DNA from: Lycium barbarum
Taxonomy: Eukaryota; Streptophyta; Magnoliopsida; Solanales; Solanaceae
NCBI RefSeq assembly: GCF_019175385.1
Contig: NC_083340.1
Span: 23,820,336-23,884,335, forward strand
Direction of reading: 5' to 3'
DNA length: 64,000 nucleotides
Below, piece after piece: positions 1-12,830 of the stretch. The notes under the pieces were generated by a model. That model worked only from the letters and a program-made list of their open reading frames with translations. It was not told the DNA's origin and searched no databases. A program made the position numbers and the translations under genes. Each line of letters starts with the position of its first letter. The first letter of the stretch is position 1.

Positions 1-1300
1 AAAATTGTAAATAGGGTGAAGGTTAGAGTAGGACAGAGTGCGTTTAGATTCCGATGGCTGTACTTGTCTTGTCATCTAATTAATTAAAATAATTGTAGTA
101 GAAAATTATATTTCGTGTTTTGACTACAAAACACAATAAACCTATTCAATCTCAATTTGTCTCTTCTTTGGGGACATCCGATTAAAAAAAAAAGTTTCCA
201 TCTCAAAATATATTACTCCCATCTTATTTTATGTGAATGTGTCATTATTTGAACACCCATTTTTTTTTTTTTTTGTCTTGTACTCTTTTAAAATATTTTG
301 AATTATAAGCCATATTAATTTATAACTACATCTACATTGATAATTAATAGATGATTTGATCCTTGTACTTCGAATTTCCTTACATAAATTTGAATAAAGG
401 GAATACTCTTTTTAGTTTAAAATTAATAAGTGTTATGTTGCTGTTAATGAATGGATTAGAGACGGAAAGTTATTTGTCTAGCACGATCAATCACACTTAA
501 AATAGTAATTTATACTCGATAGTGGATGGTTAAACCCAGAAAAAGATATTTATAGGTTTTGTTTAAAGTACAAAATTTGGCACAAAACAAAAGAGGCGTG
601 TGTTCACGGTTGGTGTGCCTATTAAAGGATAACATGATCAACGACTATACATATCATTTACATCTTGAAGAGTTTTACTTATAAAGACTTCAAAATTGAT
701 AAACATATGTTTTACGCAGGACAATATAAGTGAAATTAAGCAACAAATATTAGCGAGCATATAACCAACGATCCAGAAAAGGCAAACAAATATGACACAC
801 ACGATTAAAATATACAAGAAAACATTCATATAAACCCCTTTACTATTTTATAAGGGGTGATAAAGTGTTTCAAGGACCCTGCACAATCATCAAGTAGAGA
901 AATTGCACAATTGACAGGATTCACGTACCTCTTTTGAGAGGGATATTATGCTTGAAGTGACAGAGTAGTCTCAACTATAGAAGAATATGAGACCTACTAC
1001 AAAAAGTATAGAATGAACAAAATTTCAAGGTTTAACCATCTATGCAAGGAACTAGGTAATGAAGAAGAGGCCATGGTACTCATGTTGACACAAGAAGCCT
1101 AATTAAGTTGCCACCGCTAATACTGCAATTGTGGGGTTCCAAGTTGTTCATCGTTTAAGAGTGATGATGAACACTTGATTCCAATCAATTTCACATATTA
1201 GTAGCCTACCATGTTGACAATACTTATATCAAGAAAGCTAGCAAAAGCGTTCCTCAGCCCAAAACAAACAATTGTTCAAACAAGCAACATGTAAAGGTAA

Positions 1301-1420
1301 CTTCTATCAGAGTCGGTCATAAAGTGTCTATGAAGAGGATCGAGATATCATAAGCGACAACTTCTATCAGAGTCGGTCATAAAGTGTCTATGAAGAGGAT
1401 CGAGATATCATAAGCGACAA
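1301..1420. repeat. Tandem duplication, 60-bp unit x2
   Basis: The 60-bp segment 1301-1360 is repeated exactly at 1361-1420. Absence of differences between copies suggests a recent duplication or a collapsed/expanded assembly artefact. A second independent tandem duplication lies 25 bp downstream. Confidence 0.9.
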
Positions 1421-1444
1421 CTCTTGAAGATCCACTTATGAGAA

Positions 1445-1624
1445 TAAGAAAGGCAATGAGATAACAATGATGGAAAAAAGAAAAGACTTCATATAAATCA
1501 TAATTGGAACACAACTAGAAATGAGCCAACAAAGTAAGAAAGGCAATGAGATAACAATGATGGAAAAAAGGAAAGACTTCATATAAATCATAATTGGAAC
1601 ACAACTAAAAATGAGCCAACAAAG
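1445..1624. repeat. Tandem duplication, 90-bp unit x2
   Basis: The segment 1445-1534 is repeated at 1535-1624 with about two substitutions seen by eye (a/g near the aaaag run, and g/a after acaacta). It adjoins the 60-bp duplication, so the locus seems prone to short tandem duplication. Confidence 0.88.
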
Positions 1625-2743
1625 TTGTTGTTACTACCAACTTTGAGATTGTCGTGATAAAAAAAAAAAAAAAAAGATATTAACATGCTTTAATTTTATC
1701 CATGACACTCTTCTAGGATCTATAGTGTTTCCATAGGTGGTAGTCAAAATTGCATGACATAAGTCAAATCCAGTTATACTTAATAAAAATACATTTTGCC
1801 GCTATAATTACACCTTAATGCTTAGGTGGCATATTTGCAACTCCCTAACTTCAAGTCATGCTTTCTTAAGAAAGTTGAGAGGAATCCATTAGAATATTAT
1901 AGGTTGGGTGGACCTAGTTCAAACAGGATTTGAGGGTTCATGGCAGAAGGAAGCTCGTGAACTAGAAAATTTAAAGACGATCAACTGAGTGATTAGGATT
2001 GAGCAATCAAACAAGTGATCAAGGCTGGTAATCTGAGGAGAATACTAGAGCAAGCAGACTCTACTAATTGAAGGATGCAAATATTATTTTTTCAACTTAA
2101 AATCAAAAGCAAATGCTCGAAATAGTCTACTAGTTAAAGATATTCATCCACCAAAACATATAGCACCAAATAAAAAAAAAAGAGTTGCACACATTTGATT
2201 AGGACAATAAAGTTACACAATCAACAGAAAAAAAAAAAACTTAGCTCAATTTTGTTTTTCTTTACTACCTTTAGTTGTGAACTTTTTAGTTTCGTTCTAC
2301 CAATAGGGTTTAAACTAAAGGAGAATCCACACAATTTGAATCAGCATGGGATGATCCAAGATTGTGCTATTTTTCGTCAAAGGAACCTCGTAAGGGGCGA
2401 CTGGTGAGTCTCTTTAACGCTGCTCTACTTCGATTTGTGCTCGATCAAAATTAAAAATGTTGAGAAATCTAAAATTATGCACTATATACTAATTTGTCAT
2501 TATATCAAACTAAAATATTTAACAAAAAAATAATTCTTACCTTTACAATACTTACATTACTAATCTTAATAGTATTGCTTATTCCTACTAACCAAACGAC
2601 CCCTTAACCACAATAATTCCCGACCCCCTAAAACAAACACCTATGTTATAGAAGATTCAAACCAAAGTCAAAAACATTGTGGTACATAAAACAAGTGGAT
2701 TACCTGGTAATCCCACTGAAATAAAAAAAAAGCAGCAATTGTA

Positions 2744-5700
2744 ATGGCGTCTGCTACTAATCCATTGTTCAATGTTTTCGTGTACGGCAGCCTTTTACAT
2801 GACGAAGTCGTTCGTACTCTCCTCAAACGTGTCCCACCTTCTTCACCTGCACTTCTCCACAACTTGTCTCTCCCTTATCCCTCTTACTAAATGAATACAC
2901 TCATTACATGATTTTTAAAGTTATCATTTGTTTTTTTTGGGTTGAGAGATCAAGAATTATTAGTAGATGTGGCATTTTTTTGGATACCAACAACAACAAC
3001 AACAACCACCCAGTGAAATTTCACAACGTGGGGTCTGGGGAGGGTACAGTGTGCGCAGACCTGACTAGGACGGCTGTTTCCGAAAGACCCTCGGCTCAAG
3101 ATGTTATTGAAATGGATTTTCAGTGGATATTTGGGATTGGGTTTTGTAAGAAATTATTAAAACCTAATAGAGTGAAAACATATGAGTATGTGTTAAAAGT
3201 TTCTTATATGCTTGGAGATATGCATAGTCTTTGTTTTGAGATGAATCAAAAGTTTCAATTCCTGTTCTGCTTAGTATTATGTGAACTCTGTCCTACTTTA
3301 AGATAGAGGGCTTCACATGCTTCCTATATATATCACAGAAAGTGGTTTAGTGACACCGGAAAGTGGTTTAGGACTTTTGTGTTAGAAAACATAGTTAAGT
3401 GATTTTTGTGGAAAAAGTGATAGTTACGTGATCATCTGTGAAATTTACCCTTTTTTGGTCATTCGAAGAATTTGTATTATATGGACCACATTTTGGTGTA
3501 TTACTATTTCATTCGTAAATACATTATACTGATAACTATTATGTGTGCTAATTCATACTTTCAGAGAATATCTATATACATAACTGTTTATTCCTTATTG
3601 GGAGTTCCCAAATGCCTACAGCATAGTTTTTTAAATGCTAGTTAATCAGATTTGCTATTTTAATTTTTGTGTATACATGTTAATGTCCTATTTGCTTTTT
3701 GCTTTCGTTTTTTCTTTAAGTAACAGTGATAGATTTTCTAGTATCTTCTAGGCACTGATTCTGTTGCTTTGCCGCAGCCATAGGTTTAGCATCAAAGGGT
3801 GTGTTTATCCTGCCATTCTACCTGTAGAAAACAAGAAAGTTAATGGGAAGGTTTGTTTGACATTTTCCACTTGTTATACATAGACAATTTATGATGTATC
3901 AAAATACTATGTCATAGCTGTTTCAGACATGCTAAAATGATGAATCACTTAATTATCAACTAAAAGTTACCTCCAAGCATCTTAGCTATTCAGCTATCAT
4001 GTGAACATTATCTAATGATTAATTGCAGAGGTTTTCTGTTATGAAAGTTTTCTTTATCAGTGACCAAAATTGGTTATCTCCATATTTTACATGCCTAGAG
4101 ACTTCTTCTGTCTGCCTCTATTACAACATTTCCGGACATAAGTTGGGTTAACCAATGGTTTGATACTTGTGAAATTTTCAAGTGAGGTTAACATAAGTGA
4201 ATTGATTTATTGGCATCGGGGAAATGTAAGCTTAGCAAAAGCGACTTCACTTTGTAAGTAAACTATGGGACATAACTTTCGTTATAATTCTCTTGTTAAA
4301 ATGGTATCATAGCCAGCCTGTTGATTTAGTTTTCCCAATAACATTGTGTATAAGCATTACTTGCATCCAGTGACTAGCAGCTGAAGGTCACTCAGAGTAT
4401 AGCTTACACATCCTAGTCCATTCACATAAAATTGAAGATTTGGTGGGTAAATGTGATGAGTGACCTCCATTATAGAGGTCCAGGGACTTTAGACCAATGT
4501 ATGTACTATGCAATTAAAAAGTAGAAGTAAGAACAGCTGCTGCTTGCAATTCTTTGTCATTGAGACCTTAATGAGAAATATAAGATATGACCCTATGACC
4601 CTCTTACTGATCTCTGAATGATATATTGTTTTTGGTAAAACGCAGGTTCTTTCAGGAATCACTGTTCCGGAATTGGACATCTTGGATAAATTTGAGGATG
4701 TTGAGTATGAAAGGAGAACTGTTGATGTTTCCCTGACGGTATTGATACACCAAAGTACTCAGAGTTTCTGCAACACGTTATTTTTGTTCTTGTTATAGCA
4801 GTGGCACATCACAGGACATTATGAGACTTTTGTAGAGAGGTGGCATTTTGTCAAGAAAAATTATTTCCGAACTTGCAATTTTTTTATTTTTTTTTCAAGT
4901 TGGTGTATGCTTAACTAATTTTTTTTTTCTTTTGGAAAATATTGTACTTTTGAATTTGTGGGTTAAGGGTGTTTTTCAAATAGATTCTTCCACTCACATA
5001 TCTCCAAAAGGAAAAACTATAATTATCAAACACATCTTGAATTTACTCAAAACTCTTTTCTCAAAAAAGTTTTTACAGAAGAACTGTCCAAAAAGCTTTT
5101 CCCGGATGTTGTCCAAACGGCTCCTAAATTTTTGGGTTCGTTGGAACAGTCATGCTATCTCAATTAATGGGTGCTTTTTGGAGATAAATGTTGATGTTTG
5201 ACGGACTAATGCATAGAACAAGTAACCATACTCTTACTGCTTGCTACAGAATTTTCAGCGAATCTAGCCTGTCATCTGTTTTCATTCGTTCTTTTGTTTT
5301 GGATATATGTACTTAATAAAGATCAACACATGTGTTTTCTTAGTCACTGTTGTATAATTTCCTTTTTGAAATCTCAGAATGCTTGAACCCCCTTTGTGTA
5401 GCTCTACCTTCATCTATGTTATCTTTTCGTTCCTCAATGGTTTCATGGTTGAATAGGAGGCAGAAGTCTATGTGCTTGGGAGGTGGGAGTTTTTAGGTCT
5501 TTATTATTGAAGTATAGATGATTACAACTTTATTGGTACAAACAACTATTCATAGTGATATCTTTGCGTGTTGATTTTTTGTTCTTTTTAAGAACATCGT
5601 GGTTGGCATAAATGGACCAAAATAGGTTTGCTTCATCCAGTTCTCTCACCTCTGTCAGATAGCTTTGGCACTTCTGGATTTTTACTCATCAGTTTGATTC

Positions 5701-6076
5701 CGATATCTAGTTTGGCTTAGGAACAACATTATGTGAGGCATGTTGAAATCAGTTGTCCATTTGTAATGTATTTATCTGGTTCACAAGAGACGTGCGTTGG
5801 CTTTTTGCAGGACGGTTGCAATACGTTAATGGTTCAAGCATATGTTTGGGCTGACCGGAGTGACCCAAATTTGTACGGGGAGTGGGACTTTGAGGTAATC
5901 TGAGTTCTTGTATGAGTTGCTTCTTTTCTTAACTGGGATCCTGTAAAGCTAGTCTGCGTACTTATATGAAAATGCCTTGAAAGGAATGGGAACGGTTGCA
6001 CAAGCAAAGCTTCCTGAAAATGACAATGGAGTTTCTGGAAGAAGTGGAGAAACCTGACCAAAGTGGCAGCACATAA
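2744..6076 (+). CDS. AIG2-like protein (gamma-glutamylcyclotransferase fold)
   Basis: Five exons give 154 aa: 2744-2865, 3778-3850, 4646-4738, 5811-5894 and 5984-6076, all with GT-AG introns and intact phases. The N-terminus carries the family's VYGSLLHDEVV loop (residues 13-23, substrate-binding YGSL), followed by a conserved core (HRFSIKGCVYPAILPVEN) and an acidic segment, FEDVEYERR (residues 81-89), that holds the likely catalytic glutamate. The centre, VYVWADRSDPNLYGEWDFE-like, is typical of plant AIG2-like proteins, which are usually about 150-190 aa, so the gene appears full length. The family takes its name from avrRpt2-induced gene 2 of Arabidopsis; members share the gamma-glutamylcyclotransferase fold, but the substrate of most plant members is not settled. 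The start was chosen as the first ATG in frame with the motif. Intron 1 contains a retroelement tail. Exon joins are my reading, not confirmed by transcript data. Confidence 0.9.
2988..3100 (-). mobile_element. RTE LINE / TS-type SINE 3' tail fragment
   Basis: This lies in intron 1 of the AIG2-like gene, in reverse orientation. It begins with CAA repeats (a GTT-type tail on the minus strand) and continues with the tggggtctggggagggta and cgcagacc blocks and the cgaaagaccctcggctc block, common to Solanaceae RTE LINE and TS-SINE 3' ends. No tRNA-like head is visible, so a 5'-truncated LINE copy is at least as likely as a SINE. It resembles the tails at 18885-19274 and about 45285-45392. Confidence 0.75.
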
Positions 6077-7353
6077 ATCCTACTATAGTCAAGCACGGTT
6101 TGATGTTTTTCATGACATCGAGGTACCCCAGCATCACCCTTCCCTCCACCCAAGAAGTAAAGAATTAAGCTCAGCAACATGGAGTTCAGTTTGAACTGCA
6201 TAAGTACTGTTAGTCTATTGCTCCTGTTGTATTGCAAGCAGTGGTTTCTTTTGCCTTTTCCTTGGATTACAATTGACATTCCTTAATATTGTCAGTGTAC
6301 ACCAGAAATTTCTAAAAAACTTGGTGTTATCTGTGCCTATACAGTCTATACTAAACATGTGTCCGATCGCGTTTAGCATTTCTTTTATTCCAATTCTTGG
6401 CCCTTCAAATTTGTCATTTTATTAACTCTTTTTTTATTAAAAAAAATAAATGGGACCGGTAACGGGCCTGCCAGTCGGTCTTAAGGGGCTGGCACAGCGG
6501 GCCCCGGCGAGCACCCTCCCCCTTAGCCCATCCCCCTATCCCTTATGTATGAATGAAGGTGCTCTTGACTTGACATCGTTGGTAATTTAAAGTCATTGAT
6601 GATCTTGGGTTGGTACCGGTGTGAGTCCGGGACAGTGCCGGGCTGACTCGGCCCACTTGACAGTTAGTCAGACCCTAAATTCAAACTGAAGTTCTAAGTT
6701 TGAATTGCGTTTAAACTTCAGACCGTGATTGAAACGTTAGACGCGAAGGGCTGAAGTTTGATTATGAAACAACTAAACTTTAAAAACTTTTTAAACTTGA
6801 ACTATTTTTTACCGATCCTGAAAATGGTTATTGTGCTCTTTGCTCTTGGTTGGTTTAGTTGGACTGTTGAATTCTATAATCCACTAGGACAATGTTTAGT
6901 TGGACCAGTCCATTTTAACAGATCAAGAAGATACCCAAGTGGCAATTCCAAACGAGTACATTTTTCTTTCTGAAAAGCATTACTTCTATATTTTTACTTT
7001 AGTGTTTCATTATTCATTCAACGTTCAACAAATTGATGCATTAGAAGTTACATATACAATAGTTCATCTAAATTAACATATTACTAGTAGGCACTCCACA
7101 TATCAGTATTAGTATCAAAATGACCATAAAAGTAACTCAGAAACCCTTTTACGACTGCGACATCGAAAGTTTGGAAAGAAGAATCCAGACAAATACATGC
7201 TCCAAACAAGAAGCTCTTCTTTGATGAATCAAAATCCAAGAAAAAAAGAGCCCATCCAAAAGAAACATGCTAAACACAACAATTTCAAACCATCTCTGGT
7301 AAAAAAATCAAAAATTAAAAAGCTCCAATTATTACTGCATAAGGTAAATGAAT
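6077..7353. other. Intergenic region with an unassigned GC-rich repeat-like segment
   Basis: Lies between the 3' end of the AIG2-like gene and the 3' end of the glycine-rich gene, so the two genes converge. The segment at about 6447-6760 is much richer in GC than its surroundings (gggccccggcg; ccgggacagtgccgggctg) and resembles non-coding parts of degenerate DNA transposons. I found no terminal repeats or target duplication and leave the class open. No convincing coding sequence is seen. Confidence 0.4.
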
Positions 7354-7596
7354 TTAGTGTCCACCACCACCAGAGCCAATACCTTCACCACCAAGCAAAC
7401 CACCACCAAATCCAGTGCCACCACTTCCTACATGCTCAACACTTCCACCCATACCCATTCCCATGCCACCTAAGCCGCCGCCTGAGCCGCCTGCACCGAG
7501 CATGCGCCTCCCAATTAACGTGTCAGCAGAAACCATGATGCCACTGACAAGAACAATTAAGAGAACTACTCCAACAATACGAGATAAGATCCCCAT
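7354..7596 (-). CDS. Small secreted glycine-rich protein
   Basis: Single-exon ORF of 80 aa. The chosen Met begins a classical signal peptide: MGILSRIV, then a hydrophobic VVLLIVLVSGIMVSA core with a likely cleavage after the final Ala (about residue 24). The mature part starts DTLIGRRMLGAGG and continues as a Gly-rich low-complexity tail with GGMGMGMGG and GSGGTGFGG segments, ending GSGGGGH. A longer ORF adds 19 residues upstream, but the signal peptide fits the internal Met better. Short glycine-rich proteins of this plan are usually apoplastic or cell-wall associated; no specific role can be read from the sequence. A TATAAATA box sits about 120 bp upstream of the start. I do not recognise a named orthologue. 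Confidence 0.72.
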   Translation of the reverse strand: MGILSRIVGVVLLIVLVSGIMVSADTLIGRRMLGAGGSGGGLGGMGMGMGGSVEHVGSGGTGFGGGLLGGEGIGSGGGGH

Positions 7597-7713
7597 TATT
7601 ATAAGTAACTTTAATATTGTCAACCAAGAATATTTATGAAGAAATGATAACAAAAGACTAAATAGTCAAGAACTAGAAGCCCCGTGACACAAGAATGCAC
7701 TTCTCTGGGCAAG

Positions 7714-7721
7714 TATTTATA
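7714..7721 (-). promoter_or_regulatory. TATA box of the glycine-rich protein gene
   Basis: The plus strand reads tatttata, which is TATAAATA on the coding strand. It lies about 118 bp upstream of the proposed ATG, a normal plant TATA-to-start distance allowing for a short 5' UTR. Confidence 0.55.
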
Positions 7722-8093
7722 GTGTTAACTGGCCATTTCTTTTTCAGTAGCCGACTAACAAGAACATTTAATATTGAGCATGTGTTTGGAAGTGTAGAAT
7801 ATATAATTCACCATTGTTAATGATGGATAAAGAATCTGAGATCACTTCCATGATCTTAGGCACATATCCCGCTTTGTTTCCCTTCTATACTGGCTTATGA
7901 TTCATTAATTTGTTAGTTAATGATTAGAAAGAATGACCATCATTAGGAATTAAGCAATGCACGATTGCAAATAAACAAATGTTTTGCACTCATAGTGGCT
8001 TTCCATGAACTATAGTTGGTTATATTTGAAACCAATTTATTTGTATTTTGTACTTACATCGGCAGTTCTCTGAAATCGAAAAACTTTATTATG

Positions 8094-8216
8094 TGTCTCA
8101 CATAACTGACACTAGTTGTGCGAGACTTCTTTTTATCTCACAAAAAAATGAACCCAAATCTTACACTTCAAGACCACTTTTTTTGTGAGACAAAAAAGAA
8201 CGCAGTTGTGTGAGAA
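8094..8216. mobile_element. Foldback (palindromic) MITE-like element
   Basis: Near-perfect inverted repeat: the left arm TCTCACATAACTG pairs with the right arm CAGTTGTGTGAGA, and an inner arm, ctttttatctcacaaaaaaa, pairs with tttttttgtgagacaaaaaag. The whole 120-bp segment can fold into a long hairpin. The copia element at 8218 begins right at its right end, so the copia insertion abuts or cuts the MITE end. The superfamily is not identified. Confidence 0.6.
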
Positions 8217-8217
8217 A

Positions 8218-8698
8218 TGTTAGGATTTGAATCCCAAATCCGACCTTTGCAAGCAGGTTTCCAGGAAAGATTGGAGGGTCACAGCTGGACCACTTAAATA
8301 CCAACCTCCTTAGACAGAACCTACTTACGCCGTGATGTAAGCGAAGAATAAATAGCACACACAGATTTATAGTGGTTCACCCTCAATGTGAGAGCTACGT
8401 CCACGTTGCTGCTGCAGATCTTATTAAAGAAGAAATATTACAAGTGTTTACAACACTCAACCTCACAAGTCTTTGGGATGTGTTGTCTTTTTCAATTTTT
8501 GGTGTGTTTAGAATGAGAAGAAGTGCCTCTATTTATAGTTGAGATTTCAAGCAAAAAAAAAAAAAATCTCTACTTTCACTTTCGGCCAACATCGTTATGA
8601 TGTCTCCACTTTCACTTTCGGCCGACATCGTTATGATGTCTCAACTTTCACTTTCGGCCACTTTTCTTCTTTCCCACATGGGTGGACCTCAACCCAAC
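8218..8698 (-). repeat. Copia 3' LTR (interrupted at its U3 end)
   Basis: Same sequence as 18197-18717 with a few substitutions, a shorter poly-A tract and two full plus one partial 36-bp repeats (8572-8643, then partial). Its TATA is at 8530-8537. The first six bases of the LTR lie at 14219-14224, because the gypsy solo LTR inserted there. Confidence 0.9.
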
Positions 8699-9380
8699 TG
8701 TCACGACCCAACCTAGGGCCATGACGAGTGACTGAGCTTAACCTGCCCGATAACCCAACTTATGTTACCTATACTTAAACATGGCTTTCAATAGGGTTTA
8801 TTTAACTAAGTCTGAAAGCTGTAAATAGAATACCGAAGTCGACCTGTAATCTTAAAATATCCCAAGACATATTTATATATGCATAACATATGACAAAGCA
8901 AGCCAACGAGGCTACCAACACTTCTGCACAACAAAATAATGGCCGACAAGGCCAAACAGTAACCATGACACCCACGCTGTTCGCAGACTACTAGAAGAGT
9001 ATGACCATGCATAAGTGACGGGACAGGGCCCCGTTGTGCCCATAATGTATACACACAAAATTATACCAAAATAGGAACAGTCTCCGAAGCAAGTGGAGCT
9101 GTCTGACTCTCAACGCTGACTCCTCCTAGGTGGCTGGATTGTCTGACCGCATCCCTGAACCTGCGGGCATGAAATGCAGCCCCCCGAAGAAAGGGGGTCA
9201 GTACGGAATATGTACTGAATATGTAAGGCAGTACTGAATCATAAAACAAGGAAAAACGTAACAGTAAGCAAATTTAGAAAGCAACCCGGGAGTAACCTGG
9301 AACAGTATTTTGAACCATGCCATATGGTCCCTTACACAAATTCTAGCATACACAATATAAATATAGAATATCCTACTCGT

Positions 9381-9550
9381 AGCCGCTTCCGGCTAATAAT
9401 ACAATAGTCCCTTCGGACGGCCGCTTTCGGCTAGTATCACAATAGTCCCTTCGGACGGCCGCTTCCGACATAATAATGATGGCCCTTTTTTGGCAGCCGC
9501 TTCCGGCTTAATAATAATGGCCCCTTCGGGCAGCCGCTTCCGGCTTAAGA
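9381..9550. repeat. Tandem repeat of about 38 bp x4-5 inside the gypsy LTR
   Basis: Diverged units built on ccgcttccggcttaataat and gtcccttcgggc blocks, repeated four to five times. This is an internal minisatellite of the LTR, and the units differ by substitutions. Confidence 0.8.
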
Positions 9551-10317
9551 ATATCATAATCCAGCTGATCAGGTGGGACAATAACAATACATATGATATA
9601 CAGTATGAATATGTAGTGAAGTCACAAAACGTTGCTTGTCAATATAGTATGAAACATTTTATAGAAGTCAAGACATGAGTCGTCATAGAGTTCCAAAAAA
9701 ATAGAAGCTGATATATATTGACTATTATCCAACGTACACAAGACTGAAGGGGGAGGCTCAATCACTGGAGAGTTCTAACATCAAGAAGTGAATAAGAATC
9801 ATAAATCACACTCGAAACTTATGAATAGGATTACCCCAAAATTCATATCATTCTTCACTTAGATCTAAGACATGCCAAAAGAAAGAAGGGTTAGCTTTAC
9901 ATACCTTTGGCGTTTATTCGTAACACAACACGTATACGCTGCCCAAAGTTTCAACCTATATTAGGACGTCAAGAATTATAGTTAAGCTACGGGGAGATTC
10001 AAAACGTATTCTAACGTTAGTAACTCCTTTCTAGATGTTTAGACGACGTTTTCTCTTGTAGCCAAACCAACTACATACAACCAATCCCACATCAATAATT
10101 ATACGTTCAATACCAATCCGGACAGCCCACACAACATTCCAAACAGTCCTCATTCACAACATTCAATAGCGATTCACATACGGCTACTACATTCTCAAGT
10201 TATTCGTAATAGTTTGTAGCCTTAACGTTTGCATGTAACAACTTTATAACAGCCCATCCAACATACAACACGATGTATACTCTTAACTATAATTATTTTT
10301 TTCCAACTTAATGAAAA

Positions 10318-10375
10318 CAACACGTCCAAAGCAGTCCCTAACCAACAACACGTCCAAAACAGTCCCTAACCGACA
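10318..10375. repeat. Short tandem duplication, about 28-bp unit
   Basis: The acacgtccaaa / cagtccctaacc block is repeated twice with one difference. It lies in the gypsy solo LTR. Confidence 0.6.
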
Positions 10376-10986
10376 ACATAACAATGTTCGGAATTCTTGC
10401 AAACGTTTTCGAACATACTAAGCAAACCACATATGATTATTACACATTATTTCATGTCTTCTTTTCATATAATTTCAGTAAGTTATGACCAGCAATCACA
10501 TGAAAACTACATCATCAATTCATACGCAACTAAGCTACATCGTCATCTCTATAATCCTTACAACAACTCACAAACGACTTTAGTTCCAACTCTAACCATT
10601 AAACACCTTTATTTCCATCATAAAATTCATGACAATAACAATCAAATATCAAGTAAAATCAGTTCACTAACTTCCACACAAAACAGTCCACTACATGGCT
10701 TAACCATGCTTCAACATCACGCACATAAAATCATGGATTCAATTATTTTCATACTAACACAACTTCACCTTTAACCTTCCAATTCTTTTCATTCTTTTTA
10801 CCATGCAATCTATGATAGCATCATCCATAATTACTAAAGAAAATTAGTCCACCATGGCCACTAAAACAGTCCCTACGGCCAGGGGCGGAACCAGAATATT
10901 TGATAAGGGGGTTCAAGAAAATTAAAAATAAACACGCGAAGAAATCAAAACAAACACAATTCTCTATTGAAAGTGCAAGTATATTA

Positions 10987-12440
10987 CTACAACTGTACAC
11001 GACGAGGTTTCATTCCTTGAAATGTTTTTATAATAACATCATTAGAGATCCTATTAAACACATCTTTTTCTACATAAGGCACCAAGCAACCACTAAAATA
11101 ACTCTCATTCATTCGACTCCGCAAGTCATTCTTGATAAACTTCATTGCCGAAAAAGTTCTTTCAACGGATGCAGTGACAACTGGCAAGAGCAAGGCAAGT
11201 TTCACTAAGAGGAATACAAGAGGGTAGTTTGAATGCTTCTTTGTCTGAACTAATCTTTTTGAAAGATCACAAAGTCCTTTTAGATCGGAGAACCTTTCAT
11301 CAAGATCACGAACATCAATAATGTAACTCGCAAGTTGATTCTCAAGAACCTCCATACTAAATTCATCAAAGTCATCAGGATAATGTTCAGCCATTCTCAC
11401 TATTTTCCTGAGATCAAAACTAGAAAATGAGTCAATTGGATTTAAACAAGCAATTCCATGAAGCAAATCAGTCGTTACTTCATCAAAACGATAAGAAAGC
11501 TCTTGAATTTGCCAATCAATAACTTTGCAAAACACTTCAACGTAATAATGGTGTGAGATAGTACAACCAACAAGTTTACGCCGTGATCTCAAAGAGGTAA
11601 AGTACGGCTCATCTAACTTAGGTATCAAAATTTGATACTTGATACAAAATTTAGATACTTTATCAATAAGCGAACCCCATTCTTCCTCCCTTAACCTTTG
11701 CAACCTTTTCTTTGCTACTTGAACAAGTAGCATGGCATTTACGATATCTTGCTCTTTTTTCTGTAAGCATTTGTTAAGATCATCTGTGATTGCTAAAATA
11801 TCTCTCATCAAATGCAATATGAATGCAACATCAAATGTTTGACATGCTCTGAGAAATCCCTTTGCCTTGGCACTTTCATCTGGACAATGTGAATCAACAA
11901 CAATATCATTAAGTACATCAACAATTGAACCAAACATAAGAATAAAGTTACTAAAAGATTTGTAGTGGGATCCCCAACGAGTATCACAAGCTCTAGTAAG
12001 ACCAAATTCTTAATGCAAGCCTCTACCAGTTTCAAGTTCACCCATATCTAATGCCTCTTAAACTCTTTTCTTTTGAGATTCTCGATATTCATCCATGCGT
12101 TTAAAAGAAGCTCCCAACATATTCAAAATACTTGAAACCAATAGTACAAGCTCCCCCACTTCAACACACTTTTTAGAAACCGCAACAAGACTTAGTTGAA
12201 GTTGATGAGCAAATCAATGAATAGAATGAGCCGATCTACTTTCTTGCTTAATCAACATTTTAAGGCCATTGATTCTGCCTTGCATATTACTTGCCCCATC
12301 ATAACATTGTCCATGTACATAAGAAAGACTCAAGGAATGTTGAGCAAGTAAATTAACAATTGATTTATCATAACATTGTCCACGTACTTTGATTCTTTTA
12401 TTAGCTAAAAATAAATATCTAGAAGATCAATTTTGCAAAC
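10987..12440 (-). pseudogene. hAT transposase (TTF/ZMYM1-like) fragment
   Basis: The 316-aa ORF 10987-11937 ends in a clear hAT C-terminal dimerisation region (SVERTFSAMKFIKNDLRSRM, near the C-terminus). Upstream, translating the same strand across frames gives further transposase blocks: GQCYDGASNMQG and ACDTRWGSHYKS, typical of the DUF4371 / zinc-finger MYM-type-like hAT group. Between these blocks are in-frame stops (for example after FKRM...KKRV and after HSIH) and a frame change near 11940. The N-terminal zinc-finger region is missing. A short duplication (cataacattgtcca at about 12300 and 12370) marks the broken 5' side. Confidence 0.85.
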
Positions 12441-12830
12441 AAATAACATTTAAAAATTAAAACAATCAAGGCTTGGGGTTCATGGATGGAAAATGGGCCA
12501 GCTACCCATTTCACAAAATGGGTTGATTAACAACTAACAAGAAACAATAATGGATTTATTGTGACTTTGAGTATGGTTAAAAAACAAAAGAGGAAAAAAA
12601 AAGAAATACCTTGGAATTGGATTTGGAAGCCATGGGCCAAGAAGAAATGACAGAGTTGGAGGCGCAGTAGTCAGTAGAACAAATGAACAATGTTAACACT
12701 TTTGAAATTAGGGATTCTATATCCCAGCCAAATGGCCCACGTTTTTTAATAATAATAATAATAATAAATAAAGTGACGTCGTTTTTTTTAAGGGACTGGC
12801 CGACTGGATGAAAAAAGTAAAAAAATGTGT

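Larger units (their letters stand above)
1..2743. other. Intergenic region with no recognisable gene
   Basis: AT-rich sequence upstream of the AIG2-like gene. I see only short ORFs without family signatures. A start resembling a Stowaway MITE terminus lies near 212, and a Tourist-like terminus (ccaaacgacccctTAA) lies near 2592-2606, each without a clear partner. Two tandem duplications (1301-1420 and 1445-1624) are listed separately. The stretch 900-1300 looks like a decayed coding region with many stops that I could not assign. Confidence 0.5.

Noticed and set aside
2744..2865. Opposite-strand 64-codon ORF over exon 1
   Set aside because: Antisense shadow of AIG2-like exon 1.
10397..10774. 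125-codon ORF on the plus strand
   Set aside because: Low-complexity His/Asn/Thr-rich translation of LTR sequence with no family signature; it lies within the gypsy solo LTR.
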